A DNA stretch of 64,000 bases from Bordetella genomosp. 9 (GTDB taxonomy: Bacteria; Pseudomonadota; Gammaproteobacteria; Burkholderiales; Burkholderiaceae_B): positions 2,728,001 through 2,792,000 of the forward strand of contig NZ_NEVJ01000003.1 of the NCBI RefSeq assembly GCF_002261425.1, read 5' to 3'. Below the pieces are notes generated by a model. It worked only from the letters and a program-made list of their open reading frames with translations, ran no database searches and was not told where the DNA came from. Positions 15,536 to 23,790 of this stretch are shown here, piece by piece; within the stretch, counting starts at the first letter, position 1; the number at the start of each line of letters is the position of its first letter. Made by a program: the position numbers and the translations under genes.

Positions 15536-16867
15536 TTACTGTCCTTGCGGGAAAAGAGGGTTGTTCGCGGACCAATTCGAGAGCGCCGTTTGGAAGTCGT
15601 TGCCGCTCGGATCCATGGAATCCAGCCGCCCGTACTTCTGCCGCCACTTTCGAGCGAAGGACGCCACGTCCTTGTTCCGCTCCAGCACCTTCACCTGATA
15701 GTCGATCAGCTGCTTACGGCCGGCGTTACTCTGGGTCAGGTTCGGCACGGAGGCCTGTAGGAAGTTACGGTCAGCGTCCGACATCGCGCCGGGCATACCG
15801 CCACCGTTGGCTGGGTCTCGGAGTTGCAAAGCGAGCTGATTGCCGATGGCAACGGCGGCTTCCTTGGCCGGCAGCTTTTCATCGAGCTTGATATCCAGCG
15901 AGTTTGCCAGCTTCGCCCCCTGCAAGCCCAGATTGGACAGCGTGCCGCCCTCGAAGCCGTCCAGCAGCTGCCCGACGCGCTGGTAGTTGGCAATTTGCTT
16001 GTCGGCGTTCATGCCGGAGGTTTGCAGGTTGTTGTAGGTGTCGGCGGACGCCTTCGCGACAGACTCGTTGAAGGTCTGGTCCGCCTGGCTTGGTGTGCGA
16101 CCTAGGCCGGTCGATGCTTGCACACCGCCTCCCAATGCGCCCACGGCCTGAGCGCGGGGCATCAGCTGCGTGCCGCCTTTCCCGTCAGGCACCGGCACCA
16201 AGTCATAGCCAGCCTGCGCGCCGGCTGTAGCGCCGGCGGTCGCCCCCGCCATGCTCGCGGCCGACTCGACGGCACCGGGAAGATTCTGCACCCCGACCAC
16301 TCGCCCATCCTTGATCACGGGCGTCTGACCCTTGTCGATGCTCGGGGTATACGTCAGTTGCCCATCAGCGCCCACATTGAAGGAGCCAGGGTTACGGTCT
16401 TGTCCGTAGTGAGCAAGCTTCCACGCGTCGGTCAGATCGCCGCCACCCAGCGCCTTGATTAGCGCAACCTGATCGATGCTCATGTTCGCAAGTCCGCCCT
16501 TCGGCGGCGCGATAGGGGACGCCGGAGCGGTTCCGCTGGCAGCAACCGGCATTGCCTGTGCCGCGCCACCCGCTTGCCCATCCGGCGTTATCCCTCCCAA
16601 AAGCCCCAGAAGCGCACGTTGCTTTTCCGAATCCTGTTGGAGTTTCGCCGCTTGAGCCTTGCGGTAGTCGTTCAGGTAGGCCGTCTGCTGCGCGCCCTGT
16701 GCGGCCTGTAGCCCCGCCAGCGCTCCAGCCCCGATGGCGTTTTGCGAGTTAGCGCCGCGAGCATTTGCGAGGATGCCCAGGCCAGCAGCAAGCAGTCCGT
16801 AGTTGCCTGGGGTTTGGAGCTGGTCGAAGAAGCCCGCGTTGGGGTCAGTTCCGTCTAGGAGTGCCAT
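15536..16867 (-). CDS. Internal virion / ejection protein
   Basis: 443 aa, Gln-, Ala- and Gly-rich, beginning MALLDGTDPNAGFFDQLQTP with a GLLAAGLGILANARG hydrophobic stretch. No enzymatic motif is visible. The composition, the absence of Cys and the position between the Gly-rich virion protein and the glucosaminidase-bearing protein match podophage ejection proteins (the P22 gp7/gp20/gp16 region). The assignment is by context, not by strong sequence recognition. Confidence 0.65.
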   Translation of the reverse strand: MALLDGTDPNAGFFDQLQTPGNYGLLAAGLGILANARGANSQNAIGAGALAGLQAAQGAQQTAYLNDYRKAQAAKLQQDSEKQRALLGLLGGITPDGQAGGAAQAMPVAASGTAPASPIAPPKGGLANMSIDQVALIKALGGGDLTDAWKLAHYGQDRNPGSFNVGADGQLTYTPSIDKGQTPVIKDGRVVGVQNLPGAVESAASMAGATAGATAGAQAGYDLVPVPDGKGGTQLMPRAQAVGALGGGVQASTGLGRTPSQADQTFNESVAKASADTYNNLQTSGMNADKQIANYQRVGQLLDGFEGGTLSNLGLQGAKLANSLDIKLDEKLPAKEAAVAIGNQLALQLRDPANGGGMPGAMSDADRNFLQASVPNLTQSNAGRKQLIDYQVKVLERNKDVASFARKWRQKYGRLDSMDPSGNDFQTALSNWSANNPLFPQGQ

Positions 16868-16875
16868 AGTGTCCT

Positions 16876-17574
16876 CTAACCAAACAATCCAAAACCGGTC
16901 AGCAACGAGCTGTCCTTGAGATCCTTGAACGCCTTGCCGAACTGGAAACTTCCAGCGTCGGCAGCGAAGGACATGTCATGGCCGAAGCCCATGTTGTCGT
17001 TCTTGCCAAAGAGCATGGGGGACCAGCGTTTGTCCACGTCCTGGCTCAACACTCGACCAGTGGCGAGGTCTTTCCAGTAGTCGGCGCCATCGCGGCGATA
17101 CCCGTGATTCTTGGCATAGCTTTCGTTGGCGATGACCGCAGCGGCCAATAGGGGCCAGCCCAAGCTCGCGCCAGATGCCGCAGCACTACCACCAGCGGCC
17201 CCACCAGCAGCCGTACCACCACCACCCGCAAACGCACCCAGGGTGCCGCCCGCACCGATGCCACTGGTCGCCGCGCCACTACCCGCGAGGCTGACACCAG
17301 GCGCTGCCGTAAGCCCACCAAGACCGCCTAGGCCACCCGCCTGCGACACGGGCAGCCACGTGCCCGTCATGCCGTTGGTGGAGCCTAGGGCGGTATTCCC
17401 ACCGGCCTTCGGCAAGAACTGATTGATCATGGACGGGTTGATCCCGCCGCCCTGGCGTTGCTGCTGTTGTTGCTGCTGTTGCAGCATCATCTCGCGCTGA
17501 CGGCGGGCTTGGTCGGCCTGTTGGCCGGCCACCTGGAGGCTTTGAAGCAGCCCCGGGCTTAGAGTTGTCGGCAT
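16876..17574 (-). CDS. Gly-rich virion-associated protein with a poly-Gln tract
   Basis: 232 aa. Residues about 27-41 are a Gln run (CAG/CAA) inside QREMMLQQQ...RQGGG. The middle 100 residues are Gly/Ala repeats with one hydrophobic helix (GWPLLAAAVIAN). The C-terminus (DMSFAADAGSFQFGKAFKDL) is more ordered. It lies between the frameshifted virion gene and the ejection protein and probably belongs to the same internal set. Function unknown. Confidence 0.6.
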   Translation of the reverse strand: MPTTLSPGLLQSLQVAGQQADQARRQREMMLQQQQQQQQRQGGGINPSMINQFLPKAGGNTALGSTNGMTGTWLPVSQAGGLGGLGGLTAAPGVSLAGSGAATSGIGAGGTLGAFAGGGGTAAGGAAGGSAAASGASLGWPLLAAAVIANESYAKNHGYRRDGADYWKDLATGRVLSQDVDKRWSPMLFGKNDNMGFGHDMSFAADAGSFQFGKAFKDLKDSSLLTGFGLFG

Positions 17575-17581
17575 ATCGTCC

Positions 17582-18708
17582 TCACAGTGCGCTCAAGAGG
17601 CCCAGGCCACCACCGATCAGCGCGCCATATCCACCGTTACCGCTGCCGATGCTGTTTCCGATGGCACCGCCAGCAAGTGCACCACCCAAGCCACCCGCTA
17701 GAGGATTCGAACCACCAGACGCAGAACTGGTGCTCGTGCCGCCAATCCCAGCCCCGGGCGATACGATGGACGCGTAGTTACCCAGGTTCGCCCAGTTGTA
17801 GGCGTCGCCCGCTCCGAGCAGGGACAGCATCTGCTGATACCGTGCGTCCTCCGCGGCCTGGTTCTGCTGCTGCAACGCGGCCCCAGAGCCAATGAGAGAC
17901 CGACCTGAGCGGCATTCAGGCGGTTGTTGATGTTGTTTTGGGCAACGGTTGCCGCCTGGTCATTCAGCGCTTGGGCAGTGGACTGCATGCGGTTTTGTGC
18001 GTTCTCGAACGCCGTCCCACGCAGGTTTGCGGCTTGGGTAGCCAGTGCATCGGTAACGCCTTGCGTGCCGAGCCCTTCCACGATGCCTTGCCGCGAACCA
18101 CCGAACCCGCCCGCCGCAGTTGCCCCTGACCGCAGGCCAGGAGCCACGTTTTCGAGGAAGTTGCTCGACAGGTCGTTGCCCAGCGCCGAGATTTGGTCAT
18201 CCAGGTATGGATTGTTGACCTGGCCGGAGAGGATTTGCTGTAGCGCTGCGGTCGGATCGAGTGCGCCCTGGCCAGCCCGAGCGGCAGATAGATCAACCTG
18301 CGATCCGTCTCCGTTGATGATCGATTGGCCAGCGTTGGTGATGGCGTCCGCGCCTGACTGATCTGTTGCCCGGCCCTGAATCTTCGCCAACCATTGGTTG
18401 ACAACGTCGTCCATGCCGGAGTTCCAGCCCCCGTTCTGGTACAGGTTAGACGCCTCACCATAGATCCCAGGGGTGCCGCCCGTGGTCGTTGTGATGTAGT
18501 CGTTGGGATCGTAGATCGGCGCACCCTGCCCTGGCCGCACCGGATCGTAGTCGCCACCACTGCCGACTTGCTCATACCCGATAGGCACCGCCCCCGGGCG
18601 AAGCGTCGTGCTGGTCGTGCCGCCCTTGCCGGTCAGATACTGCTGAACGCCCTTCCAAGGTTCAGAAGAGGTCGTCTGCTTGTTGCTGCCGCCGCCGCCC
18701 TTGCTCAT
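17582..18708 (-). pseudogene. Virion (ejection-type) protein gene with a frameshift
   Basis: The N-terminal frame starts at 18708 (MSKGGGGSNKQTTSSEPWKG) and is sensible as far as NNRLNAAQVGLSL near 17895. It then turns into Arg/Thr/Cys-rich shadow sequence. The other frame from about 17890 reads GSGAALQQQNQAAEDARYQQ and continues sensibly to 17582 (GGALAGGAIGNSIGSGNG). Restoring one base near CTCTCATTGG would give a single protein of about 375 aa. No slippery heptamer is visible at the junction, so a sequencing error or a real inactivating indel are both more likely than programmed frameshifting. Confidence 0.75.
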
Positions 18709-19130
18709 GCTATTTCCTTCATCACGTTAACCGTGTCTTCCTGCCATCCGTACTGGGCCAGTTGCTTGACCCACCCCCGCCTACCGTGCAGATAGACCCG
18801 TTTGCACCCTTTGTCTTTGGCGAACCCGCAGATCACGTCCTCGACAGCGAACAACCACCGATCCATCCCCTTCCCGCCCAGGCATACGGCAACCAGGGCC
18901 GAACCGAGCGAACCCGAATAGATGCGCGTCACGAACGCAGCCGCAGGTTGGCCGTCATCGACCACCCAGAGCTGGTATTCCTGAGCGATGATCTTGGCCA
19001 GAATGTCGTCCGGCGTATCGAGGGAATTGCCGCGCGCGAGGGCGTCCGCTATCCAATCCCGAACCAAAGGCCAAATAGCCGGCACCGCATCCGTAGGCAC
19101 GCCTTGGATGCGGATCACGATTTCGGTCAT
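18705..19130 (-). CDS. Phage GNAT-like protein
   Basis: 141 aa with a GNAT-like layout: WVVDDGQPAAAFVTRIY (beta strands 2-3), ALVAVCLGGKGMDRWL where the acetyl-CoA loop would be, DVICGFAKDKGCKRVYLHGR, then a C-terminal WQEDTVNVMKEI. Small proteins of this type recur in podophage structural clusters. Acetyltransferase activity is not established because the R/Q-x-x-G-x-G/A loop is degenerate. It overlaps the frameshifted gene by 4 nt. Confidence 0.6.
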   Translation of the reverse strand: MTEIVIRIQGVPTDAVPAIWPLVRDWIADALARGNSLDTPDDILAKIIAQEYQLWVVDDGQPAAAFVTRIYSGSLGSALVAVCLGGKGMDRWLFAVEDVICGFAKDKGCKRVYLHGRRGWVKQLAQYGWQEDTVNVMKEIA

Positions 19131-19132
19131 GG

Positions 19133-19534
19133 CTAGACGATTTTGTTGGCTTCGATGAACATCGTGTCGCGCTGCTCGTCACTGATGCCCATCTGCTCGC
19201 AGGCATAGTTCAGCGCTGGGCTGCTACGGTTGAACGTTGGGGCGCGCAACCAAGCAATCTTTCGTTCGTCGTCGTCCGCCATCTGGGAGAACAAGCTGTC
19301 CGCCGAGGCCCATATGCCGATGCGACGCATATAAACCTCACCTTGGTAGCGGGTGACCGACTGCGGGACAATTACCGGCAGGTCTGGCGCCGGCGCCGGC
19401 ACGTTCCCGCTATCCACCCAGGCCAGATAGTCCGTCCATGCCTGGTCACCAGGATTGTTGGCGATCCACAGGATCGACCCATCATCTTGCGTCGCCACAA
19501 CGCCGTCGTAGCCTTGTTGCTGTCGGTATTCCAT
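19133..19534 (-). CDS. Tail-fibre-associated phage protein (function unknown)
   Basis: 133 aa. The N-terminal half (DGVVATQDDGSILWIANNPGDQAW, then TDYLAWVDSGNVPAPAPD) resembles short accessory proteins encoded next to tail fibres. The C-terminal half (FSQMADDDERKIAWLRAPT) looks helical. It starts at the ATG right after the small fibre gene stop and precedes the GNAT-like gene. It may be a fibre chaperone or a virion protein. Confidence 0.6.
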   Translation of the reverse strand: MEYRQQQGYDGVVATQDDGSILWIANNPGDQAWTDYLAWVDSGNVPAPAPDLPVIVPQSVTRYQGEVYMRRIGIWASADSLFSQMADDDERKIAWLRAPTFNRSSPALNYACEQMGISDEQRDTMFIEANKIV

Positions 19535-19535
19535 A

Positions 19536-20105
19536 TCAGTGGGTGGTCACCGCACCAATGCGCGTGCCATCGATATAGACAGAAAGCCCAGTACCGTCCC
19601 AGGCGAATTGAACGATGTTCCCGCTCAGGGTGTTGACCATCCAGTTCTGGTTGGTGCCGTCGATTGAAAGCTTCAGCGCTGCCGTGGTGCCTTGAGCGGT
19701 CCACGCTACATTCACGACATTACCGCCCCGCGTGACGTAATTCCCAGCGGCCTGCTTGCCAGCCAGGGCCGTTGCAGTTGATGTGGAGATCGGCTTATTG
19801 GCGTCGCTGGTGTTGTCCACATTGCCCAGGCCGACGTCTGCCTTGGTGACTCCATTCACCGGCAGGCCACTGGGACGCCACTGCCCACCGAAATACCCGT
19901 AGTAGCCCTGGCCCTTCCCGGGATTCCACTGCGTGCCGTCCGCCAGAGCAATCATGCCTTCGCGCGGCTTGGGCGGTGCGACATACTGCATATCCAGGTA
20001 GGCGAACGGCTGCTGCCCCGTCATCGCCTCCCGGATCTTCTGTAGCTCCTGGCGCATCCAAACAGCGTCATATTCGACAGGGGGATTGGCGGGTGAATAT
20101 GCCAT
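19536..20105 (-). CDS. Small tail fibre protein
   Basis: 189 aa. The middle carries the phage fibre module VGLGNVDNTSDANKPIST, found also in the larger fibre gene at 21652-22854. The C-terminus (IVQFAWDGTGLSVYIDGTRIG) parallels the larger fibre's MAWDGSRVNVGVDSVSMG. The N-terminus (VEYDAVWMRQELQKIREAM) would be the virion attachment end. It probably recognises the host surface or is a second fibre. Its ATG overlaps the stop of the tail protein gene by one base. Confidence 0.75.
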   Translation of the reverse strand: MAYSPANPPVEYDAVWMRQELQKIREAMTGQQPFAYLDMQYVAPPKPREGMIALADGTQWNPGKGQGYYGYFGGQWRPSGLPVNGVTKADVGLGNVDNTSDANKPISTSTATALAGKQAAGNYVTRGGNVVNVAWTAQGTTAALKLSIDGTNQNWMVNTLSGNIVQFAWDGTGLSVYIDGTRIGAVTTH

Positions 20106-21649
20106 CAGTAGCCCCCTACCACGGTCACATCCATGTCGAACTGCTTCAACCGCCAGGAAACGATGCCGGTCGATTCGATCCGCACTGCCAGGTAACGCCC
20201 CTCAAACTCCATGTCAGCCTGTAGGTCTTCACCCACAACGTACTGAACCGGATCGGTCCACGTCACGGCGCCCTCAAGGTCGTCTTGCGATCCACCATAG
20301 ACGTTCAGCACTGTCCCGGTTTGGGCCTCTACCCGTAGTCGGATGCCTTTGCAGTACTTCACCGTCTCCGGCGCGTCGAAGGACATGCCCGTCTTCTCGA
20401 CATAGCTGGTGAACGCTTGGCCCTTGAAGGTCTTGCCGGTATCGACCAGTGACAGCGAGTTGTTCACAGCTGAGGCCAACAGGACACGCGGGGATGCCTG
20501 CGTGTATTCATATTGGTTCCACGCAGTATCGTCCGTATCCCACGGATCAGGGTCAGCGTCCCAGGAGTTGCCCAGGCTGTAGACGATGGTCCCCGACGCG
20601 CCGGCCGACGCCTGGCTCAGGTCGCGGATACCCCACGTTCCGTCTTTCCAGTTGTAGACGAGCGCAGTATCCGGCCAATCGGAACCGGTACGCGGCACGC
20701 ATAGCCACGCCTCATTGCGCCGGTAGTTCGGCACCGCAAAAGAACGCTGATAGGTGTCGGCATTCAAGTTGTCGAATAGCCATTTCCGCACCCGCGCGTC
20801 AGCGATGGACGGAGCCGTGGAACCGTCGAAGTTCACCACGTCGCCCTGCGTCAGCACGATGTGCCCGCCCGCATAAGGCACCACGCAGTTCTGAGCAAGG
20901 GCACCCACGCCAGCGCCGGGAACGGGCTTGTTCGACCAGATATAGGGTGGTCCAACATAGTCCATCTGCCAGATGCTGTTTTCCTTGTAGACGATCAGGC
21001 TTTGGCCCAGCGGCACGGCGTCAACAATCACGTCGCTGGTGTCGGCCAGATCGAACTGGCCGGCATCCTTAGTCGGATCGGTGATATCCCAAGACACGGG
21101 GAGCGTCCCAGGGTCGGCAGGATGCGACCACCGTACTGCGTACGGACGCGCAGCGCTGTTATCCGTCAGGTTCAGCGCGAAGAGGAAGTTCCGGAAGGGA
21201 CGAACCACTTTCGCGCGCAGCGTGGACGGCCAGGCAGTGAGGTTTGCCGCTTTCGTCGCGGGATTTCCGCCCCAGAACTGGGGCATGTCCTTGCCGTTGT
21301 TGACGACCAGGACGCCAGACAGCACGCCACCGTTCCACCTGTCGTCCGCCGTCCCCGTATAGGCGCCAGCCGTGCGGGTGATGTCGGTATGGGTCACGTT
21401 TTGCACACAGGCCAGCTTTTGCAAGCCCGCGTACACCCAATACCGTCCGTTGATGCTTTGGGTTGGGAAGAGGCCATATGGCGCGAACAGTGGCGTGCCG
21501 TTCACCAAGGCCTCGCCCTGCATCTTCTCCACGTATCCATCACGGAATCGCGTATTCCGACCATTCGACCATTCAGTAGGCGGGAGCTCGTGCGGGAAAC
21601 CGTCCAGGTTCAGGCCGGAGCCCATGTCCTTAAATTTGACGATGCCCAT
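20105..21649 (-). CDS. Tail/stabilisation protein, P22 gp10-like beta-rich
   Basis: 514 aa, beta-rich with repeated blades (SLIVYKENSIWQMDYVGPPY, TALVYNWKDGTWGIRDLS, GTVLNVYGGSQDDLEG). This matches the packaged-DNA stabilisation or tail hub proteins found beside the neck genes of P22- and SU10-like podophages. The N-terminus (GIVKFKDMGSGLNLDGFP) is also typical. The ATG at 21649 is chosen over a TTG six bases upstream. It follows the large fibre gene by 2 nt. Confidence 0.72.
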   Translation of the reverse strand: MGIVKFKDMGSGLNLDGFPHELPPTEWSNGRNTRFRDGYVEKMQGEALVNGTPLFAPYGLFPTQSINGRYWVYAGLQKLACVQNVTHTDITRTAGAYTGTADDRWNGGVLSGVLVVNNGKDMPQFWGGNPATKAANLTAWPSTLRAKVVRPFRNFLFALNLTDNSAARPYAVRWSHPADPGTLPVSWDITDPTKDAGQFDLADTSDVIVDAVPLGQSLIVYKENSIWQMDYVGPPYIWSNKPVPGAGVGALAQNCVVPYAGGHIVLTQGDVVNFDGSTAPSIADARVRKWLFDNLNADTYQRSFAVPNYRRNEAWLCVPRTGSDWPDTALVYNWKDGTWGIRDLSQASAGASGTIVYSLGNSWDADPDPWDTDDTAWNQYEYTQASPRVLLASAVNNSLSLVDTGKTFKGQAFTSYVEKTGMSFDAPETVKYCKGIRLRVEAQTGTVLNVYGGSQDDLEGAVTWTDPVQYVVGEDLQADMEFEGRYLAVRIESTGIVSWRLKQFDMDVTVVGGY

Positions 21650-21651
21650 AG

Positions 21652-22854
21652 TCAAAGTATTTCGAGGCGACCGACATCGGCGCCGTTGATGATGACCCGC
21701 AGGTTCTGACCATCTCGAAGAAACTGGATCGAACCCACGCCGTTGGCTCTGCTAAAGGTGGCGTAGTCGCCTGCTGCCTGCTTGCTATTGGGGTCAAAGT
21801 TTCCGGTGGTCCAGAGCGCCCCCATGCTGACGCTGTCCACCCCCACGTTGACGCGCGATCCATCCCATGCCATGGAGACCGTGTTGCCCGAATTGTTGAG
21901 TACATATCCCGAGCCACCGAAGCCGCCACGAATCGCCACCTTGCTTGCGATACTGGGGGAAATCACGTTCGCGAAGTACGAGCTAAGCGTGCCACCCCAC
22001 GTACCGCCGATCAGATCGCCTGAAGTGGTTAACGTCGCGCTGCCGTTGCCCGACGCGACATTGCCGGTAGATATGACGGTCGGCGCAGATATCGCACCGG
22101 AGAACGCCGCCCCGGCCAGATTCGCCTTGGTGTTCAGCGCAGTTTGCGTGGCGATGCTTACGCCCTTGTTCGCGTCGGACGTATTGTCGACGTTGCCAAG
22201 TCCGATGCTCGCTTTAGTAATGACCGCAGTGTAAGCGGACCCGTTCCACTCCTGCGGGCCAACTCCGCCACGATAGATGGGACCGATATTGGAAGTCGGC
22301 GCCGCGTTGAATATCGGCACGGCAGGCTGCCAAGACGCAGTTGTCCCGTTCGTAAAAAGGAACTTGTTGCCGTTCGATGCTTGGCTCGGCAGTGAACTCT
22401 GAAACTGCGCCTGATCCACGTAATCGTAGATAGCCTGGCTATTGCCGGCGAGCAGACGGAAATTCGTGCCGTCGCATACGACCATCGTCATGCAGTCGGC
22501 AACGATTGCGTTCGCGCGAAGGGGCGTACCTTCCGGGTTGACGATGGCCACCGCCGCGAGCGAGCCAATCTTGAGCGTCGCGGCCCCGGTGTTCGCATGC
22601 GCCGCCTTGAAGACCAGCACCGTATTCGCAGCATAGGCTGTCGGCGCCGGGTCCACCGTCACTACGTAGTCGTTCGCCGTCGCTCCCTGCGCTTCCGTGC
22701 CCGCCAAGAGCACTTCCGCCGCAAAGCCCCCGAAACAGTGCTGAAGGACGTTCTTCAGCAAGCGGAGATGGTCATCCCCCTCCGACTTCGGGCTACTTCC
22801 GTCCGGCTTGGTCGGGTCCAGGCCGTTTATCTTCGTGGTGTTCTCTACCGCCAT
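21652..22854 (-). CDS. Tail fibre protein
   Basis: 400 aa. The N-terminal 60 residues (INGLDPTKPDGSSPKSEGDDHLRLLKNVLQ) are a conserved phage fibre or appendage attachment segment. A beta domain follows (AANTVLVFKAAHANTGAATLKIGSLAAVAI). The repeat IGLGNVDNTSDANKGVSIATQTAL and a Gly/Ser-rich beta-helix tip end in MAWDGSRVNVGVDSVSMG. It is a probable receptor-binding protein. The start overlaps the stop of the adaptor gene (TAATG). Confidence 0.85.
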   Translation of the reverse strand: MAVENTTKINGLDPTKPDGSSPKSEGDDHLRLLKNVLQHCFGGFAAEVLLAGTEAQGATANDYVVTVDPAPTAYAANTVLVFKAAHANTGAATLKIGSLAAVAIVNPEGTPLRANAIVADCMTMVVCDGTNFRLLAGNSQAIYDYVDQAQFQSSLPSQASNGNKFLFTNGTTASWQPAVPIFNAAPTSNIGPIYRGGVGPQEWNGSAYTAVITKASIGLGNVDNTSDANKGVSIATQTALNTKANLAGAAFSGAISAPTVISTGNVASGNGSATLTTSGDLIGGTWGGTLSSYFANVISPSIASKVAIRGGFGGSGYVLNNSGNTVSMAWDGSRVNVGVDSVSMGALWTTGNFDPNSKQAAGDYATFSRANGVGSIQFLRDGQNLRVIINGADVGRLEIL

Positions 22855-23435
22855 TATTGCCTCGCCCGTCCAATAGCCAGTGTTCCGCCTGCAAACCGCG
22901 CCTGATCGTCCGCGAGCTGGATTCCTTGAATGGCGGTATCGCCACGGTCTTTCCACATCTGCATGCGCGCGTCGTTCAACAGGTAGGGCTCGGCCTCCGT
23001 AAGCGCGCCGAATAGGTAGGCGTCCGGATGGTTCGCCAGCACCCAATTGCTGGGCATGTCAGCAGTCAGGGACGGGATTCGCGCGTAGTAGCGCAGGTTC
23101 ACCAACCCCGTATCGCCAGACACCAGAAGCGACCCGGCCTCAATCGCATAGAACCCGTTCTCGACCTGGCTGGGGCCGAACTGTAAGGTCGTCATGAAAT
23201 CCAGGCCTTTGGTCCCGTCATCGATGGCGATGGGCTCCAAGAAGTCATCCGGCAGGACAACCGATCCGCCATAGACGTTCAGCGCCGCATACTTCCGCTG
23301 GTTTGTGGTCCGCAGAACACGGTTCATCCGTGCCTCAAAGAGCGCGATGAAGTCAGGAATGCGCGCCTGCTGGTCTTTACGCTTGATCCACCCCGCGATG
23401 GAAGTAGTCAGCGCCGTGTAGCTCTCGAAACTCAT
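22854..23435 (-). CDS. Head-tail adaptor (neck) protein
   Basis: 193 aa, close to the phage adaptor family: SYTALTTSIAGWIKRKDQQARIPDFIALFEARMNRVLR at the N-terminus, then VLPDDFLEPIAI, LRYYARIPSLT, and PDAYLFGALTEAEPYLLND. It would sit under the portal ring and connect to the tail. It overlaps the upstream gene by 4 nt (ATGA) and the fibre gene by one base. Confidence 0.82.
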   Translation of the reverse strand: MSFESYTALTTSIAGWIKRKDQQARIPDFIALFEARMNRVLRTTNQRKYAALNVYGGSVVLPDDFLEPIAIDDGTKGLDFMTTLQFGPSQVENGFYAIEAGSLLVSGDTGLVNLRYYARIPSLTADMPSNWVLANHPDAYLFGALTEAEPYLLNDARMQMWKDRGDTAIQGIQLADDQARFAGGTLAIGRARQ

Positions 23436-23746
23436 ACGGGCCTCTTATCCACGCGAAAATGGCTGTGATCCGGGTCGTTCAAGAACTCTCTCATCAGCCG
23501 GTTGTCCTGCATGACCGCCTGGAAGGTGACGCCGCGCTTGATCGCCCAGGCATTCAGCACCACGGCGGGCACCGCAGCCACATGCCTGTCGCCATTGGCC
23601 GTCCGGTGATGGCCCTCGTTGTGCAGCGCCTTGGCATACTCAAGCTCCGGCTCCACGTCGGCCACGGTTTCGATGGCGAAACCACCATCCAGCTCGTGGA
23701 ATCGGGTGACTTTCCGCGCTTCAGCGGTCAGGATTCGTCCGGCCAT
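23432..23746 (-). CDS. Small conserved phage protein after the capsid gene
   Basis: 104 aa (ELDGGFAIETVADVEPELEYAKALHNEGHH, ending FLNDPDHSHFRVDKRPV). The C-terminal HSHFRVDKG-like ending is common in phage proteins between capsid and neck genes. Function unknown; head completion is a guess from position. Its ATG directly abuts the T-run of the capsid-gene terminator and has no Shine-Dalgarno sequence. Translation initiation is therefore unusual, or the real start is a downstream non-ATG codon. Confidence 0.65.
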   Translation of the reverse strand: MAGRILTAEARKVTRFHELDGGFAIETVADVEPELEYAKALHNEGHHRTANGDRHVAAVPAVVLNAWAIKRGVTFQAVMQDNRLMREFLNDPDHSHFRVDKRPV

Positions 23747-23772
23747 AAAAAAAGCCCGGGTTTCCCCGGGCC
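23747..23772 (-). terminator. Intrinsic terminator after the major capsid gene
   Basis: On the minus strand GCCCGGG and CCCGGGC form a perfect 7-bp stem with a 4-nt loop, followed directly by seven T. It lies 19 nt after the capsid stop codon and would isolate the highly expressed capsid message. Confidence 0.9.
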
Positions 23773-23790
23773 TCTCCCTCTCGTTGCTGC

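Noticed and set aside
17582..17875. Independent 97-aa gene starting at a TTG
   Set aside because: It reads directly in continuation of the N-terminal frame after a one-base shift, so it is the C-terminal part of the same gene.
17880..17900. Programmed -1 ribosomal frameshift site
   Set aside because: No X-XXY-YYZ slippery heptamer at the junction and frameshift products of this kind are not known in ejection proteins; an error or mutation is simpler.
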